NCBI RefSeq assembly: GCF_001592225.1
Contig: NZ_BCWN01000021.1
Location: 1 to 62,842, forward strand
Reading direction: 5' to 3'
Length of the DNA: 62,842 bases
DNA from: Castellaniella caeni NBRC 101664
GTDB lineage: Bacteria; Pseudomonadota; Gammaproteobacteria; Burkholderiales; Burkholderiaceae_B
Below, piece after piece: positions 1 to 10,022 of the stretch. The position numbers and the translations under genes were made by a program. The notes under the pieces were generated by a model. That model was not told the DNA's origin. It did no database searches and saw only the letters and a list, made by a program, of their open reading frames with translations. Each line of letters begins with the position of its first letter. Positions within the stretch are counted from its first letter, which is position 1.

Positions 1-44
1 GGGGGGGGGGGGGGTGATGGCCTGGCCGGATGGTCTGGATTAAT

Positions 45-59
45 TGTAGTGATTCTACA
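45..59. promoter_or_regulatory. HexR-like operator, distal oprB site
   Basis: TGTAGTGATTCTACA matches the HexR consensus as I recall it (TGTARTWWWAYTACA) at 13 of 15 positions, with perfect five-base arms TGTAG/CTACA. It lies far upstream of the porin start, so it could serve a gene outside the window or act as an auxiliary site. Confidence 0.5.
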
Positions 60-428
60 TAATTACCATATTTTTTTGTGTTAGTCGCCATTTTGTCGTT
101 TTGTTACTTTTGCGGTCGATGACTTCTGTCATCAATGCATGGTGTGGGGCGATCCATCCAATCGGTGCCGTCTGTTTGGAGAGATTGTTGAGAATTGATA
201 ATTGAATTTAACTACAAAATTACGTGTAGCTTTACATGAGTACTTTTGGACTGGCGATTTTTGATCTGATTCCTGACTTATTAATCTTCATATTTATCCG
301 ATTATAAAATAATAATGATGCAATTTATACATGCAATCGTGATTTTTAGACAATTTTGTAGTTATCAAGAAAATTGCTGAAGAGATGGATTGGCTGTTGT
401 TGTCATGGTAATCCCTAGGCTGTAACAA

Positions 429-443
429 TGTAATTTTGCTACA
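429..443. promoter_or_regulatory. HexR-like operator upstream of oprB
   Basis: TGTAATTTTGCTACA matches the HexR consensus (TGTARTWWWAYTACA) at 14 of 15 positions and lies about 75 bases before the porin start codon. Similar sites precede edd, zwf and gtsA, which suggests one shared repressor. Confidence 0.65.
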
Positions 444-519
444 TAATGGCCAAGCGCTGAAACTGCGGCGCGTGGCTGTCGGTTCGCGACGGCGTATTCA
501 TAAGATCAGGAGACGGCCT

Positions 520-1830
520 ATGAAAGCCAACCTAAAATTCCGCATCGCGTCCGTGGCGGGTGCGGTCGTCATGGCGGCCTGCGCGACCGGCGCGCAGGCC
601 TACGATTTCAGCAACAGCCCGTATCTGTTGGGCGATTGGGGGGGGCTGCGCACCTCCCTTGCAGACAAGGGCGTGACTTTCAACCTGGGCTACGGCGGAG
701 AGGCCGCGCACAACGCGACGGGCGGTACGCGTCACTTGACGCGCTACACCGACCAATGGGTGATCGGGACGACGCTGGATCTGGACAAGCTTGTGGGCTG
801 GGGCGGAGCGACGTTCCAGGCCACCATCACGGATCGCAATGGCCGCAACCTGGGGGACGATGCGGAGATCGGCAACAATATGCTGCTGCAAGAAGTCTAT
901 GGCCGCGGCCAGACCTGGCATTTGACGCAGTTCTGGCTCGAACAAAAGTTGTTTGACGAGCGGCTGGCCATCAAGGCGGGGCGGGTGACGGTGGGCGAGG
1001 ATTTTTTTTCCTTTTCGTGTGACTTCCAGAACCTGACCTTTTGCGGTTCGCAGCCCGGCAACCTGGTAGGCGGCTACTGGGTGAATTGGCCGACCAGCCA
1101 GTGGGGCGCGCGTGTCAAGTTCAGTCCGACCCAGGACGTCTACGGCCAGATCGGTGTCTATCAGGTCAACCCGAAGTACGTGGACGATCATTACGCCCGG
1201 CACCACGGGCTGAGCCTGGACAACCCGAGCGGCACCACCGGCGCCCTGATTCCCCTGGAATTCGGCTGGCTGCCCAGCGTTGCCGGGCGCCCGGGTTCAT
1301 ACAAAGTGGGGGTCTGGTACAACACGTCGCGCGGACAAGACCTGTACGAGGATGTGAACGGACAAGCCATGGGGGTCACGGGCGACCCCGCGCGGGAACA
1401 TGATGGCCAGTACGGCGCGTACTTGAGCCTGCAGCAACAGATCACCGGCGAGCCGGGCGGGCGTGGCGCCACTGTGTTTCTGAACGTGTCGCAGGCCGAC
1501 CAAGCCACCGCACAGGTGGATCGGCAATGGGCGCTTGGCGTCCAGTACAAGGGGCCGTTTGGCCGTCTGCAGGATTCTATTGGTGTTGCCGTGGGCGCCA
1601 CGCACAACAATGGCCGCTATGCGGACTATGTTCATCAGGTCAACGCGCGAACCGGCAGCAATACGGTGGTGGGCGATGACTATGAATACGCTGGCGAGCT
1701 GTACTACAGTTGGTCGCCGGTGCGGTCGGTCTTCCTGCGGCCCAACGTGCAGTATGTCATGCATCCGGGTGGCACGTCGCGCAACAGCAATGCCTTCATT
1801 CTGGGCCTGAAGACCGGCATCACCTTCTGA
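520..1830 (+). CDS. oprB: Carbohydrate-selective porin, OprB family
   Basis: This 436-residue outer-membrane porin would let glucose and similar sugars enter the periplasm. The chosen ATG follows a good AGGAGA site; an in-frame start at 436 would add a poor, arginine-rich leader. A signal peptide covers about residues 1-27 and probably ends at AQA. The mature protein opens with SPYLLGDWGG, typical of OprB, and the last residue is phenylalanine, the usual C-terminal signature for outer-membrane barrel assembly. Length fits the family. The gene converges on hexR with a 4-bp gap and is preceded by HexR-like palindromes, which ties it to the sugar ABC transporter and Entner-Doudoroff genes that follow. 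Exact sugar specificity is inferred from context. Confidence 0.88.
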   Translation: MKANLKFRIASVAGAVVMAACATGAQAYDFSNSPYLLGDWGGLRTSLADKGVTFNLGYGGEAAHNATGGTRHLTRYTDQWVIGTTLDLDKLVGWGGATFQATITDRNGRNLGDDAEIGNNMLLQEVYGRGQTWHLTQFWLEQKLFDERLAIKAGRVTVGEDFFSFSCDFQNLTFCGSQPGNLVGGYWVNWPTSQWGARVKFSPTQDVYGQIGVYQVNPKYVDDHYARHHGLSLDNPSGTTGALIPLEFGWLPSVAGRPGSYKVGVWYNTSRGQDLYEDVNGQAMGVTGDPAREHDGQYGAYLSLQQQITGEPGGRGATVFLNVSQADQATAQVDRQWALGVQYKGPFGRLQDSIGVAVGATHNNGRYADYVHQVNARTGSNTVVGDDYEYAGELYYSWSPVRSVFLRPNVQYVMHPGGTSRNSNAFILGLKTGITF

Positions 1831-1834
1831 TGAC

Positions 1835-2683
1835 TCAGCCTGGGCGCCGCTTGTTCTTGAGGCTTTGCTTGGTTCGGGCCAGCACTTGGCTGGCCTGATC
1901 GCCGCGCCGCAGGGCGACCCCCAGCGCCAGCACGTCGATGATGGTCAGGTGCGCCAGGCGCGAAATCATCGGGCTGTAGAGCTCGGTGTCTTCCTGGGTG
2001 TCGGCTTGCAGCAAGATGGTCGCCAGCGCTGCCAGCGGCGATCCCGACGCTGTGATGGCGATGATGGGGCAGCCGTTGTCGCGGGCCAGGGCAACGGCGT
2101 CCAGCAGTTCGCGCGAGCGGCCGGAATGGGAAATCGCCACCAGAGCGTCCCGGGGGCCCAGCAGCGAGGCGGCCATGCTTTGTGTGTGGCTGTCCGCATA
2201 GGCCACCACGGCCAGGTCGAAGCGAAAGAATTTGTGCTGGGCGTCGGTGGCGACGATGCCCGAGTTGCCAATGCCGTAGAACTCAATGCGGCGGGCTGTC
2301 GTCAGTCGATCGATGGCCGCCTCGATCTGGTCGGGATCCAGGCCGTCGCGGATGCGCAACAGCGCCGACACCGCGTTGTCGAAGACCTTGCCCGCCAGGG
2401 CGGGGATGCCCTCGTCTGGCTGCAGGGTGGAATGCACGTAGGGCACCCCGCTGAGCTGGCTGGCCGCCAATTGAACTTTGAGATCGGGCCAGCCAGCATA
2501 GCCGAGTGTCCGGCACAGTCGGATGACGGTGGGTTCACTGACTTCGGCGGCCTGGGCGACGTCTCCGATAGCCATGCGCGAGGCATCGCCCGGTCGCGCG
2601 AGGATCAGGCGGGCGACGCGGGTGGCGGCGCGGCTCAGGTGCGGCAGGCGGTTGCGCAGCTCAGGCAGGATGGGTGTGTTCAT
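1835..2683 (-). CDS. hexR: HexR-type RpiR-family transcriptional repressor
   Basis: This 282-residue regulator has an N-terminal RpiR helix-turn-helix domain (about 1-77, recognition helix around EPTVIRLCRTLGY, 50-62) and a C-terminal SIS sugar-phosphate domain (about 125-260). The SIS domain keeps the HexR hallmarks GIGNSG near 137-142, DAQHKFFRFD at 147-156 and SHSG at 185-188. HexR family members repress zwf, edd, pgl, glk and sugar-uptake genes and are released by KDPG. It lies among exactly these genes and next to matching palindromes. It is divergent from ispD. It is the better-preserved of two HexR-like proteins here; the other is fused to glucokinase at 12980-14833. Confidence 0.87.
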   Translation of the reverse strand: MNTPILPELRNRLPHLSRAATRVARLILARPGDASRMAIGDVAQAAEVSEPTVIRLCRTLGYAGWPDLKVQLAASQLSGVPYVHSTLQPDEGIPALAGKVFDNAVSALLRIRDGLDPDQIEAAIDRLTTARRIEFYGIGNSGIVATDAQHKFFRFDLAVVAYADSHTQSMAASLLGPRDALVAISHSGRSRELLDAVALARDNGCPIIAITASGSPLAALATILLQADTQEDTELYSPMISRLAHLTIIDVLALGVALRRGDQASQVLARTKQSLKNKRRPG

Positions 2684-2743
2684 TGGCCGCTTAGTATAAA
2701 GCGCCGCGCGGGCCCGGACGGGGCTCGGCTAAAATCCGCGATC

Positions 2744-3466
2744 ATGAAGCCTACCTTGATTGCCATTGTGCCGGCCGCCGGAATCGGTGCGCGTGCGGGC
2801 CGTGTCGGCGACGCGCCCAAGCAGTATCGCCTGTTGCGGGGTGAACCCATGCTGCGCCGCGCCGTGTGCGCCTTGCTGGCGGATGTGCGCATCGCCGAGG
2901 TGCGGGTGGCGGTGGCGGCGGGGGATCCCTGGGTGGCGCGGGCGCTGTCAGGTTTGCCGCGCGTGGTGTGGCGACCGTGTGGCGGCCCCTCGCGTGCCAT
3001 GACCGTGCGGGCCGCTTTGCTGGATGCGAACCTGGCGCCGGATACCTGGGTGCTGGTTCACGATGCGGCACGCCCCGGTCTTCCCCCGCAGGCGCTGGCG
3101 CGCCTGATCGATACTTGCCTGTCGCAGGATCGGGGGGGCTTGTTGGCCGTGCCTGTGGCGGATACGGTCAAGCAGGCGGATCCTGTGTCCTTGGCCGCCG
3201 GGCCGGAGATCGTCGCCCGGACGTTGCCGCGCGAGCACCTATGGCTGGCGCAGACGCCGCAAATGTTCCGTGTGGGGGAACTGCACGCCGCCCTGGACGC
3301 CTGTGCGCAGGACGTGCGTGTCACGGATGAGGCCTCGGCGGTGGAATTGTCGGGCGGACGCCCGCCTGTGCTGGTGCCCGGCAGTCGCTGGAATGACAAA
3401 CTTACCTGGCCTGGAGACTTCGAGTGGTTTGAGGCCTGGCTGCGCGGCGGGCCGCAGGATGCCTGA
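2744..3466 (+). CDS. ispD: 2-C-methyl-D-erythritol 4-phosphate cytidylyltransferase
   Basis: IspD transfers CMP to methylerythritol phosphate in the non-mevalonate isoprenoid pathway. The 240-residue product carries the nucleotide-binding PAAGIGARAG motif at residues 10-19, KQY near 26-28, VHDAARP, TPQMF and TDEAS, all in the expected order. The ATG at 2744 is the first plausible start and puts the motif at its normal distance from the N terminus. In most betaproteobacteria ispF follows directly; here it is found at 14870, after the sugar genes. HexR-like palindromes begin 13 bases after its stop codon and belong to edd. Confidence 0.93.
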   Translation: MKPTLIAIVPAAGIGARAGRVGDAPKQYRLLRGEPMLRRAVCALLADVRIAEVRVAVAAGDPWVARALSGLPRVVWRPCGGPSRAMTVRAALLDANLAPDTWVLVHDAARPGLPPQALARLIDTCLSQDRGGLLAVPVADTVKQADPVSLAAGPEIVARTLPREHLWLAQTPQMFRVGELHAALDACAQDVRVTDEASAVELSGGRPPVLVPGSRWNDKLTWPGDFEWFEAWLRGGPQDA

Positions 3467-3478
3467 CAGCCATGCCTT

Positions 3479-3493
3479 TCTAGTAAAATTACT
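3479..3493. promoter_or_regulatory. HexR-like operator, distal edd site
   Basis: TCTAGTAAAATTACT matches the HexR consensus at 13 of 15 positions. It is one of two such sites in the AT-rich 119-bp gap between ispD and edd, centred 50 bases from the other. Confidence 0.55.
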
Positions 3494-3528
3494 TATTTAA
3501 CAAATAAATCAATATTTTCTGATTTAAA

Positions 3529-3543
3529 TGTAGTTTTACTAGA
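3529..3543. promoter_or_regulatory. HexR-like operator, proximal edd site
   Basis: TGTAGTTTTACTAGA matches the HexR consensus at 14 of 15 positions and ends 42 bases before the edd start codon. With the site at 3479-3493 it forms an operator pair suited to cooperative repression. Confidence 0.68.
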
Positions 3544-3585
3544 AATTGATCTATACTGGCCTTCCTGTTCAGCTAGGAGGCCGCC

Positions 3586-5403
3586 GTGAATCCGCATTCC
3601 GTCATTCAGTCTGTCACTGACCGTATCATCGAGCGCAGCCGCGCCACCCGGGAACGCTATCTGGATCGCACGCGCTCTGCCTATGGACAGCGCGCGCAGC
3701 GCAGCATCCTGGGTTGCACGAATCTCGCGCATGCCGTTGCCGCCGAATCCCCGGACGGCAAGACTCGCCTGACGACGACCGAGCGCCCCAATTTGGCGAT
3801 CGTGTCCGCCTATAACGACATGTTGTCGGCGCATCAGCCGCTGGGACGCTATCCCGACTGGATCAAGCAGGCGGCGTTCGGCGCAGGGGGCAGCGCCCAG
3901 TTCGCCGGCGGCGTGCCAGCCATGTGCGACGGCATCACACAGGGCCAGGCGGGCATGGAATTGAGCCTGTTCTCGCGGGACGTCATCGCCATGTCCACCG
4001 CAATTGCGCTCAGCCACCAAATGTACGACGCCGCCGTCTGCCTGGGCGTGTGCGACAAGATCGTGCCAGGCCTGTTGATCGGCGCGCTGACGTTTGGCCA
4101 TCTGCCTGTCGTGTTCGTGCCCGCCGGCCCCATGCCCTCGGGGATATCCAATGATGAAAAAGCGAAGGTGCGTCAACGGTACGCCAAGGGAGAAGTCGAT
4201 CGCGCCGCGTTGCTGGAGTCGGAACTGCGGGCCTATCATGCGCCCGGCACCTGTACGTTTTACGGCACGGCCAATTCAAATCAGATGCTCATGGAAATCA
4301 TGGGCCTGCATTTGCCCGGTGCCTCGTTCGTGCCGCCCGGCACGGCGCTGCGCGAGGCGCTCACCCGTGAGGCTGCCCGTCACGCGCTTGGCCTGGCTGC
4401 CAGCGGCGAGCATTTCACGCCGATCGCCGAAGTCATCAGCGAGCGCACCCTGGTCAACGGGATCGTCGGCCTGCTGGCGACTGGCGGCTCCACCAATCAC
4501 ACCATGCACCTGGTGGCGGTGGCGCAAGCAGCGGGCGTGCAGATCAATTGGGACGATTTCGCCGAGATATCCACGGTGGTGCCGCTGCTGGCGCGCGTCT
4601 ATCCCAACGGCGCGGCGGACGTGAACCAGTTTCATGCCGCTGGCGGCATGGCGTGCCTGATCCGTGGGCTGCGTCGGGCCGGCCTGCTGCACGAGGACGT
4701 TGTCACGATCATGGGACATGGGCTGGATGCCTATGAGCGTGTCCCGGTATTGCGCGAGCGGCATCTGGTCTGGGAAGACGGGCCGCGGGCCTCTTCGGAC
4801 GCGTCTGTTCTGCGGGAGCCGGAAGCCCCCTTCAATCCGGATGGTGGCTTGAAATTGCTGCGCGGCAACCTGGGGCGCGCGGTCATCAAGTCGTCCGCCG
4901 TGGCGTCGGAACACCAAGTCGTGGAGGCGCCGGCCCGGGTCTTCGACAGCCAGAAGGCCTTGCTCGATGCGTTCCAGCGCGGCGAACTGGAGCAGGATTT
5001 CGTGGCTGTCGTCCGTTTTCAGGGCCCCCGTGCCAACGGCATGCCTGAGCTGCACAAGCTGACGCCCGCCTTGTCGGTCCTGCAAGGCATGGGGTATCAC
5101 GTCGCCCTGGTGACGGATGGCCGCATGTCGGGGGCCTCGGGCAAGATTCCCGCCGCCATTCATGTCACGCCCGAGGCTCAGGCGGGCGGCCCTCTGGCGC
5201 GGGTACGCGATGGCGACCTGATCCGGGTCGATGCACGTGCCGGTGTGCTGGAAGTGCTGGGGGGGCCGACCTGGCAGGATCGTGAACCGGCGCCGTTCGA
5301 CCCGCGCGAGGCATCCTGGGGTGTCGGCCGGGAGCTATTTTCCGTGGCGCGCGCGCACGCGGTGGGTGCCGAGCAAGGGGCCAGCTTTTTTCAGTGGGGT
5401 TGA
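3586..5403 (+). CDS. edd: 6-Phosphogluconate dehydratase
   Basis: Edd dehydrates 6-phosphogluconate to KDPG, the committed step of the Entner-Doudoroff pathway. The product is 605 residues, the normal family length, and belongs to the ILVD/EDD iron-sulfur dehydratases; [20 protein letters not shown] and the later CLGVCDK segment carry conserved cluster-region cysteines. The start is GTG, preceded by a near-perfect AGGAGG at 3575-3580. Two HexR-like palindromes lie upstream. The 3' end overlaps the convergent pgl gene by 13 bp. The partner aldolase eda is not in this window, so the second half of the pathway must be encoded elsewhere. Confidence 0.94.
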   Translation: MNPHSVIQSVTDRIIERSRATRERYLDRTRSAYGQRAQRSILGCTNLAHAVAAESPDGKTRLTTTERPNLAIVSAYNDMLSAHQPLGRYPDWIKQAAFGAGGSAQFAGGVPAMCDGITQGQAGMELSLFSRDVIAMSTAIALSHQMYDAAVCLGVCDKIVPGLLIGALTFGHLPVVFVPAGPMPSGISNDEKAKVRQRYAKGEVDRAALLESELRAYHAPGTCTFYGTANSNQMLMEIMGLHLPGASFVPPGTALREALTREAARHALGLAASGEHFTPIAEVISERTLVNGIVGLLATGGSTNHTMHLVAVAQAAGVQINWDDFAEISTVVPLLARVYPNGAADVNQFHAAGGMACLIRGLRRAGLLHEDVVTIMGHGLDAYERVPVLRERHLVWEDGPRASSDASVLREPEAPFNPDGGLKLLRGNLGRAVIKSSAVASEHQVVEAPARVFDSQKALLDAFQRGELEQDFVAVVRFQGPRANGMPELHKLTPALSVLQGMGYHVALVTDGRMSGASGKIPAAIHVTPEAQAGGPLARVRDGDLIRVDARAGVLEVLGGPTWQDREPAPFDPREASWGVGRELFSVARAHAVGAEQGASFFQWG

Positions 5404-6098
5404 TCGGTGCCTGATGTCTTGGCGGCGTGCATCGAGAGAGGCTCCGGGTTCGGTTCGGGGCACCAGTACAGCCTGCTATGGGGGGCGGCCATCAGCACCG
5501 CCCGTATTGGCAACTCGGGTGCGCCAGCCAGCGCCTGTTCCAGAACCCGCCGCTTGGCCGCGCCCTCGATAGCGACATAAATATGGCCCGATTGCACGAT
5601 GGCGCTGAGATTCAGGGTCAGGCGGCGCCAGACGGACGCGGCGGGGGCGACGGCCAGGTAGGCGGGGGGGCGGTTTGGGTTCAGCGCTGCGTCCAGAACC
5701 GGATCGTCGGGGAACAGGGACGCGGTATGCCCGTCCGCGCCCATGCCCAATACGATGACGTCGGGCGCTGCGGAGACGGGGCCGGGCCTGGGGGGAGAGA
5801 AGTGCGCCTGGGCGGCCGCCCGGTGCAGCAGGTGCCGCCGGATCAGGGCCTCGTTGCTGTCAGGGGATGTCGGCGGCACGCAGCGCTCATCGACCAGCGA
5901 GATCGTGATCCTCGACCAGGGCAGGGGGCTGCGGGACAGGGTTTCCAGCAGCAATGCGGGCGACCGGCCACCCGAGACAGCCAGGTGGGCAGCCCCGCGC
6001 TCATGCAGCGCGCGCTGTAGATCGCACACGATGGCCTGGGCCAGCGCCCAGGCCTGTTCGGCGCCCGACGTGGAGAGATGCCAGGTTGGGGTGCTCAT
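5391..6098 (-). CDS. pgl: 6-Phosphogluconolactonase
   Basis: Pgl hydrolyses 6-phosphogluconolactone to 6-phosphogluconate, linking Zwf to Edd. The 235-residue product shows the SOL/DevB-type features [15 protein letters not shown] and [13 protein letters not shown]. The ATG at 6098 is chosen because it overlaps the glk stop codon as ATGA, the usual sign of translational coupling, and because family similarity begins there. It is the last gene of the zwf-glk-pgl operon and its end overlaps the convergent edd by 13 bp. Confidence 0.91.
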   Translation of the reverse strand: MSTPTWHLSTSGAEQAWALAQAIVCDLQRALHERGAAHLAVSGGRSPALLLETLSRSPLPWSRITISLVDERCVPPTSPDSNEALIRRHLLHRAAAQAHFSPPRPGPVSAAPDVIVLGMGADGHTASLFPDDPVLDAALNPNRPPAYLAVAPAASVWRRLTLNLSAIVQSGHIYVAIEGAAKRRVLEQALAGAPELPIRAVLMAAPHSRLYWCPEPNPEPLSMHAAKTSGTDQPH

Positions 6099-7102
6099 GC
6101 GTCGCCGCCCTGGGCCTGGCGCGCCAGCGCCCGGGCCGCGCCGATCAGGGCGGGGTGACGGGCCTGGATCACGAATGTCGGAATCTGCCCCAGGTAGCCC
6201 TGGAAGCGCCCCTTGTCCTCGAACCGTGCCCGGAAGGGGGATCGGTCGAAGAACGGCCCCAGTTTGGGAATGATGCCTCCGCCGATGTACATGCCTCCCT
6301 GGGCGCCCAGGATCAGGGCCAGGTTGGCGGTGACTGTTCCCAGAAAGGCGCACAGGCTGTTGAGCGCGCGCAGACAGAGGGCGTCGGTGCTCCGCAATGC
6401 CTGTTCACTGATGCGGGCGGCGCTCAGGGGCTCGACGGAGTGCCCGGCCAACGCGGCGTGCGCCAGATAGAGGTTTTCCAATCCCTGGCCGGAAATCAAT
6501 CGCTCGGCCGATACGTGTCCATGTCGGTTGCCCACCCAGTCGATCAGGGCGGCTTCTTCGCGATTGCGTGCCGCCAGGGTGATGTGGCCGCCTTCGCCCG
6601 CCAGCGGCGTGTAATCGTTCTGACAGGGAATCAGGCCGGAGATGCCCAGGCCCGTGCCGGGCCCGATCAGGCCGATGGCGGCACCAGCGCGGATGGCTCC
6701 GCCACCGACTTGACGCAGATCGGCGGGCCCCAGGGCGGGAATGGCCATGGCCAGGGCGGTGAAGTCGTTGACGACCCGCAGGACGTCCAGGCCCAGCGCA
6801 TCGCGCAGCGCTGAAATGGAGAACTGCCAGTGATGGTTGGTCATGCGCACCAGGTCGCTCGATACCGGGTTGGCGATGCCGAAGGCGCACCAGCGCGGCG
6901 ATGGCAGTCGGGCGGCTTTGAGATAGGCGGTGATGGCCTCGGCGGGCCCGGGGTAATCGGCGCATGCCAGCGTCTGGATTGCCGTCATGGCTGCGCCTGC
7001 GGCCGGAATCATGGCGAAACGGGCGTTGGTGCCGCCGATGTCGCCGACGAGTCGCGGGTACGTGGGGTCTGGTGAAATGAGTGAAACGGTTTGCGTCATC
7101 AT
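6095..7102 (-). CDS. glk: Glucokinase
   Basis: This 335-residue glucokinase of the bacterial ROK-independent Glk family phosphorylates cytoplasmic glucose with ATP. It retains the phosphate-binding motif [11 protein letters not shown] near residues 19-29, VVNDFTALA with the catalytic aspartate, GPGTGLGIS, and GEGGH. It overlaps zwf upstream and pgl downstream by 4 bp each (ATGA), so the three are co-translated. It contrasts with the second, fused glucokinase at 12980, whose phosphate motif is altered. ATG at 7099 is an equally possible start. Confidence 0.93.
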   Translation of the reverse strand: MMTQTVSLISPDPTYPRLVGDIGGTNARFAMIPAAGAAMTAIQTLACADYPGPAEAITAYLKAARLPSPRWCAFGIANPVSSDLVRMTNHHWQFSISALRDALGLDVLRVVNDFTALAMAIPALGPADLRQVGGGAIRAGAAIGLIGPGTGLGISGLIPCQNDYTPLAGEGGHITLAARNREEAALIDWVGNRHGHVSAERLISGQGLENLYLAHAALAGHSVEPLSAARISEQALRSTDALCLRALNSLCAFLGTVTANLALILGAQGGMYIGGGIIPKLGPFFDRSPFRARFEDKGRFQGYLGQIPTFVIQARHPALIGAARALARQAQGGDA

Positions 7103-8556
7103 GGTGAAGTGGAGGATTCGGGGTCGAGGCCAGTGTGCCAGTACAGGCCGTGGCGGGCCAGCATGGCCTCGGCAGCGGCGGGCCCCCAGGAGCCGCTGAC
7201 GTAGGGCTGGGCGGCCTGGCCGATCCGGTTCCAGGCCTGCAGGATGGGTTCGATCCAGCGCCAGGCGGCTTCCTGTTCGTCGCGGCGCACGAACAGCGTC
7301 AGCTTGCCGTTCAGAAGATCGCTGATCAGGCGCTCGTAGGCATCCAGTTGCCGATGCTGGGCAGACTGGACGTAATCCAGGTTCAGCGCCACGGGGCGCA
7401 GGCGCATGCTGTCACCTGGCGATTTGGACATCAGGTGCAGCGTCATGGTTTCCTGCGGCTGCATGCGGATCACCAGGCGGTTGGCCTGCAGGCCGGCCAC
7501 GGGGGTGTCGAAGATCGAGGTCGGCACGTCGCGGAATGTCACGACGATTTCGGCCAGTCTCCGGCTCAGGCGCTTGCCTGTACGCAAGAAGAACGGTACT
7601 CCCGCCCAGCGCCAGTTGTTGATGCGGGCGGTCAGGGCGACGTAGGTTTCGACTGCGCTGTCTGTCTTGACGCCTACCTCGTCCCGGTAGCTTGACTGGG
7701 CACCCTTGCCCAGATATTGGCCCCGCACGGTATGGGTCAGCACGGCGGAATCCCGTAGGGGTTCCAGGGCGGCCAGGATCTTGAGCTTTTCGTCGCGCAC
7801 GGCGTCGGCCTGCGTGCTGAGGGGAGGTTCCATCGTCAGGATGGCCAGCAGCTGCAGCAGGTGGCTTTGTACCATGTCGCGCAGGGCGCCCGTGTTGTCG
7901 TAGAAATTTCCGCGCGAGCCGATGCCTTCCTGTTCGGCGACTGTGATCTGGACATCGCGCACCCATTCGCGGCGCCAGAGCGGTTCGAGCAGTACATTGC
8001 CGAATCGCAACGCCAGCAGGTTCTGGACGGATTCCTTGCCCAGGTAATGGTCGACGCGGTAGATCTGCGTTTCCTGAAAATACTGGCCGATTTCATCGTT
8101 GATGGCGCGAGATGAGCCCAGATCGTGGCCTAACGGCTTCTCGATGGCGATCCGGCTGTCCGGCCGGATCAGTTCATGTTCGTGCAAACCTTTGCAGATG
8201 GCGGCAAACAGCGATGGCGCCGTGGACAGATAGAACACCCGGGGCCTGCCAGCCGTCAGCCGGGCCGCCAGCGCGGCGTAGTCCGCAGTTCGGCGTGCGT
8301 CCAGCGAGACGTAGTGCAGTCTTTTTTCAAATGATGCCCAGTCGTTCGGTGGGTCGTCCGGGCGCTTCAGTGTCTGGGACAGGCTGCGGCGGAAGGCAAT
8401 GTCGTCCCCGGGGCTGTGGGCGACGGAGAAAATCCGTGTGTGTGGCCCCAGCAGCCCCTGGCCGTGCAGGTGCAGCAGTGCGGGCAGCAGCTTGCGCCGG
8501 GCCAGATCGCCTGTGCCGCCGAACAGGATGAAGTCGGTGTCTGGAGAGCAGTTCAT
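7099..8556 (-). CDS. zwf: Glucose-6-phosphate 1-dehydrogenase
   Basis: Zwf oxidises glucose 6-phosphate to 6-phosphogluconolactone with reduction of NAD(P). The 485-residue product has the N-terminal dinucleotide motif [15 protein letters not shown] and the active-site segment RVDHYLGKE, both at their usual places and with normal family length. It is the first gene of zwf-glk-pgl and is divergent from the sugar-transporter operon. A HexR-like palindrome at 8612-8626 lies 55 bp before its start codon. Confidence 0.95.
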   Translation of the reverse strand: MNCSPDTDFILFGGTGDLARRKLLPALLHLHGQGLLGPHTRIFSVAHSPGDDIAFRRSLSQTLKRPDDPPNDWASFEKRLHYVSLDARRTADYAALAARLTAGRPRVFYLSTAPSLFAAICKGLHEHELIRPDSRIAIEKPLGHDLGSSRAINDEIGQYFQETQIYRVDHYLGKESVQNLLALRFGNVLLEPLWRREWVRDVQITVAEQEGIGSRGNFYDNTGALRDMVQSHLLQLLAILTMEPPLSTQADAVRDEKLKILAALEPLRDSAVLTHTVRGQYLGKGAQSSYRDEVGVKTDSAVETYVALTARINNWRWAGVPFFLRTGKRLSRRLAEIVVTFRDVPTSIFDTPVAGLQANRLVIRMQPQETMTLHLMSKSPGDSMRLRPVALNLDYVQSAQHRQLDAYERLISDLLNGKLTLFVRRDEQEAAWRWIEPILQAWNRIGQAAQPYVSGSWGPAAAEAMLARHGLYWHTGLDPESSTSP

Positions 8557-8611
8557 GGTGTGATCCGTCTTTGGGTGAGGCTCATTCGATGGAGTAGACA
8601 GGTTGCTATTA

Positions 8612-8626
8612 TGTAGTAAAAATACA
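8612..8626. promoter_or_regulatory. HexR-like operator, zwf side
   Basis: TGTAGTAAAAATACA matches the HexR consensus at 14 of 15 positions. It lies in the AT-rich 200-bp region between the divergent zwf and gtsA genes, nearer zwf. Confidence 0.66.
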
Positions 8627-8720
8627 TTTAATTCGAGTGCTAAATTACCTCACCCTTATATACATAAACTGGGTTGTTAGGGATTTCCATAAGCTACATA
8701 CACGTAAAAAATCCTTAATA

Positions 8721-8735
8721 TGTAGTCAAACTAAA
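8721..8735. promoter_or_regulatory. HexR-like operator, gtsA side
   Basis: TGTAGTCAAACTAAA matches the HexR consensus at 13 of 15 positions. It ends 7 bases before the AAAGGAGG ribosome binding site of the sugar-binding protein gene, so bound repressor would sit over or just after the promoter. Confidence 0.52.
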
Positions 8736-8756
8736 TTCCTTAAAAGGAGGAGTTCT

Positions 8757-10013
8757 ATGAAATTCAAGATGCGAGCCCTGTGCGCCGGCGCATTGGGGTG
8801 CCTGCTGTTCGGCAGCGTTGCGGCCCATGCCACGAACATTGAGGTGCTGCACTGGTGGACTTCCGGCGGCGAGGCCAAGGCTGCCGCTCAGTTGAAATCC
8901 ATCATGGAATCCAAGGGCTACACCTGGAAGGATTTCGCGGTTGCAGGCGGCGGGGGCGAAAATGCCATGACCGTTCTCAAGACCCGGGTGGTGTCGGGCG
9001 ATCCGCCGGCCGCCGCTCAGATCAAGGGGCCCAGTATCCAGGAATGGGGTGCCGAGGGCGTATTGGCTGACCTGAGTCCGGTGGCCAATGTCGAAAAATG
9101 GGATCGCATGCTGCCTGAGGTCGTGGCGGACGTGATGAAATACGATGGCCATTACGTGGCTGTTCCGGTCAATGTCCATCGGGTCAACTGGATGTGGATC
9201 AATCCCGCCGTGTTCAAAGCAGCCGGGGCGGATGTCCCGCGTACTTGGGATGAATTCCCCGAGGCGGCAAAGAAAATTCGCGCAGCCGGCTATATTCCCC
9301 TGGCGCACGGCGGCCAGCCCTGGCAGGATTTCACCGTATTCGAGTCCGTCGTCCTGGGCGTGGGTGGCGCGGATTTCTACCGCCAGGCGATGGTCAAGCT
9401 GGATCAGAAGGCCTTGCACAGCGATACGATGAGGCATGCCTTCGAGGTCTTCGGATCCTTGCGCGCTGATATCGACCCCGATGCGCCCAACCGTGACTGG
9501 AATCAGGCCACCGCCATGGTCATCAACGGCAAGGCGGCCATGCAGCTGATGGGTGACTGGGCCAAGGGGGAATTCACCCAGGCGGGCAAGATGCCGGGCA
9601 AGGATTATGAGTGTGTGGCGGCGCCAGGTTCCCAGAATGCCTTCACCTTCAACATCGACAGCCTAGTGATGTTCCAGCAAAACGATGCCAACGTGACCAA
9701 AGGGCAGCATGCCCTGGCGTCCGCCGTGCTCAGCCCTGCCTTCCAGAAAGTCTTCAATCTGGCCAAGGGCTCGATTCCCGTGCGCACGGATATGGATCTG
9801 TCCGACTTCGATGCCTGCGCCCGCAAGTCCGCCCGTGATTTCCAGGCGGCGGCCAAGGCCGGGACGCTGGTGCCCAGCATTGCCCATCAAATGGCCGTGC
9901 CCGCGGCGACTGCCGGAGCCATGCAGGATGTCGTGACCCAGTTCTTCAATGCGCCCGGTGCCTCGGTGGACAATGTGCTTGACCGGCTGGCTCAGGCGGC
10001 CCGGATTCAATAA
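8757..10013 (+). CDS. gtsA: Sugar ABC transporter, periplasmic binding protein (glucose/mannose type)
   Basis: This 418-residue protein of bacterial solute-binding family 1 would capture glucose or a related sugar in the periplasm. A signal peptide spans about residues 1-25 (ending near AHA) and the mature protein opens with IEVLHWWTSGGE, typical of GtsA-like glucose-binding proteins. The ATG at 8757 has an excellent AAAGGAGG site at 8743-8750. It leads a four-gene transporter operon and is divergent from zwf with HexR-like sites between them. Glucose as substrate is inferred from the surrounding Entner-Doudoroff genes; other sugars are possible. Confidence 0.88.
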   Translation: MKFKMRALCAGALGCLLFGSVAAHATNIEVLHWWTSGGEAKAAAQLKSIMESKGYTWKDFAVAGGGGENAMTVLKTRVVSGDPPAAAQIKGPSIQEWGAEGVLADLSPVANVEKWDRMLPEVVADVMKYDGHYVAVPVNVHRVNWMWINPAVFKAAGADVPRTWDEFPEAAKKIRAAGYIPLAHGGQPWQDFTVFESVVLGVGGADFYRQAMVKLDQKALHSDTMRHAFEVFGSLRADIDPDAPNRDWNQATAMVINGKAAMQLMGDWAKGEFTQAGKMPGKDYECVAAPGSQNAFTFNIDSLVMFQQNDANVTKGQHALASAVLSPAFQKVFNLAKGSIPVRTDMDLSDFDACARKSARDFQAAAKAGTLVPSIAHQMAVPAATAGAMQDVVTQFFNAPGASVDNVLDRLAQAARIQ

Positions 10014-10022
10014 AAAAGGCTG

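Larger units (their letters stand above)
1..519. other. AT-rich gene-free leader upstream of oprB
   Basis: No convincing gene is seen in this stretch. It is far richer in A and T than the rest of the window and opens with 14 consecutive G residues that look like a contig-end artefact. Two good HexR-like palindromes (45-59 and 429-443) lie here, with weaker matches near 94-108 and 225-239. The region is most likely the promoter and operator region of the porin gene that starts at 520. A ribosome binding site (AGGAGA) lies at about 508-513. Confidence 0.6.

Noticed and set aside
1-14. Run of 14 G residues at the start
   Set aside because: It stands at the very edge and is most simply a sequencing or assembly artefact.
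94-108. Further HexR-like site TGTCGTTTTGTTACT
   Set aside because: Only 12 of 15 positions match and the symmetry is weak in an AT-rich region; it was not listed as a site.
520-600. Possible lipoprotein signal in the OprB leader (VMAAC)
   Set aside because: A porin is not expected to be lipid-anchored there, and the following AQA site fits signal peptidase I better.
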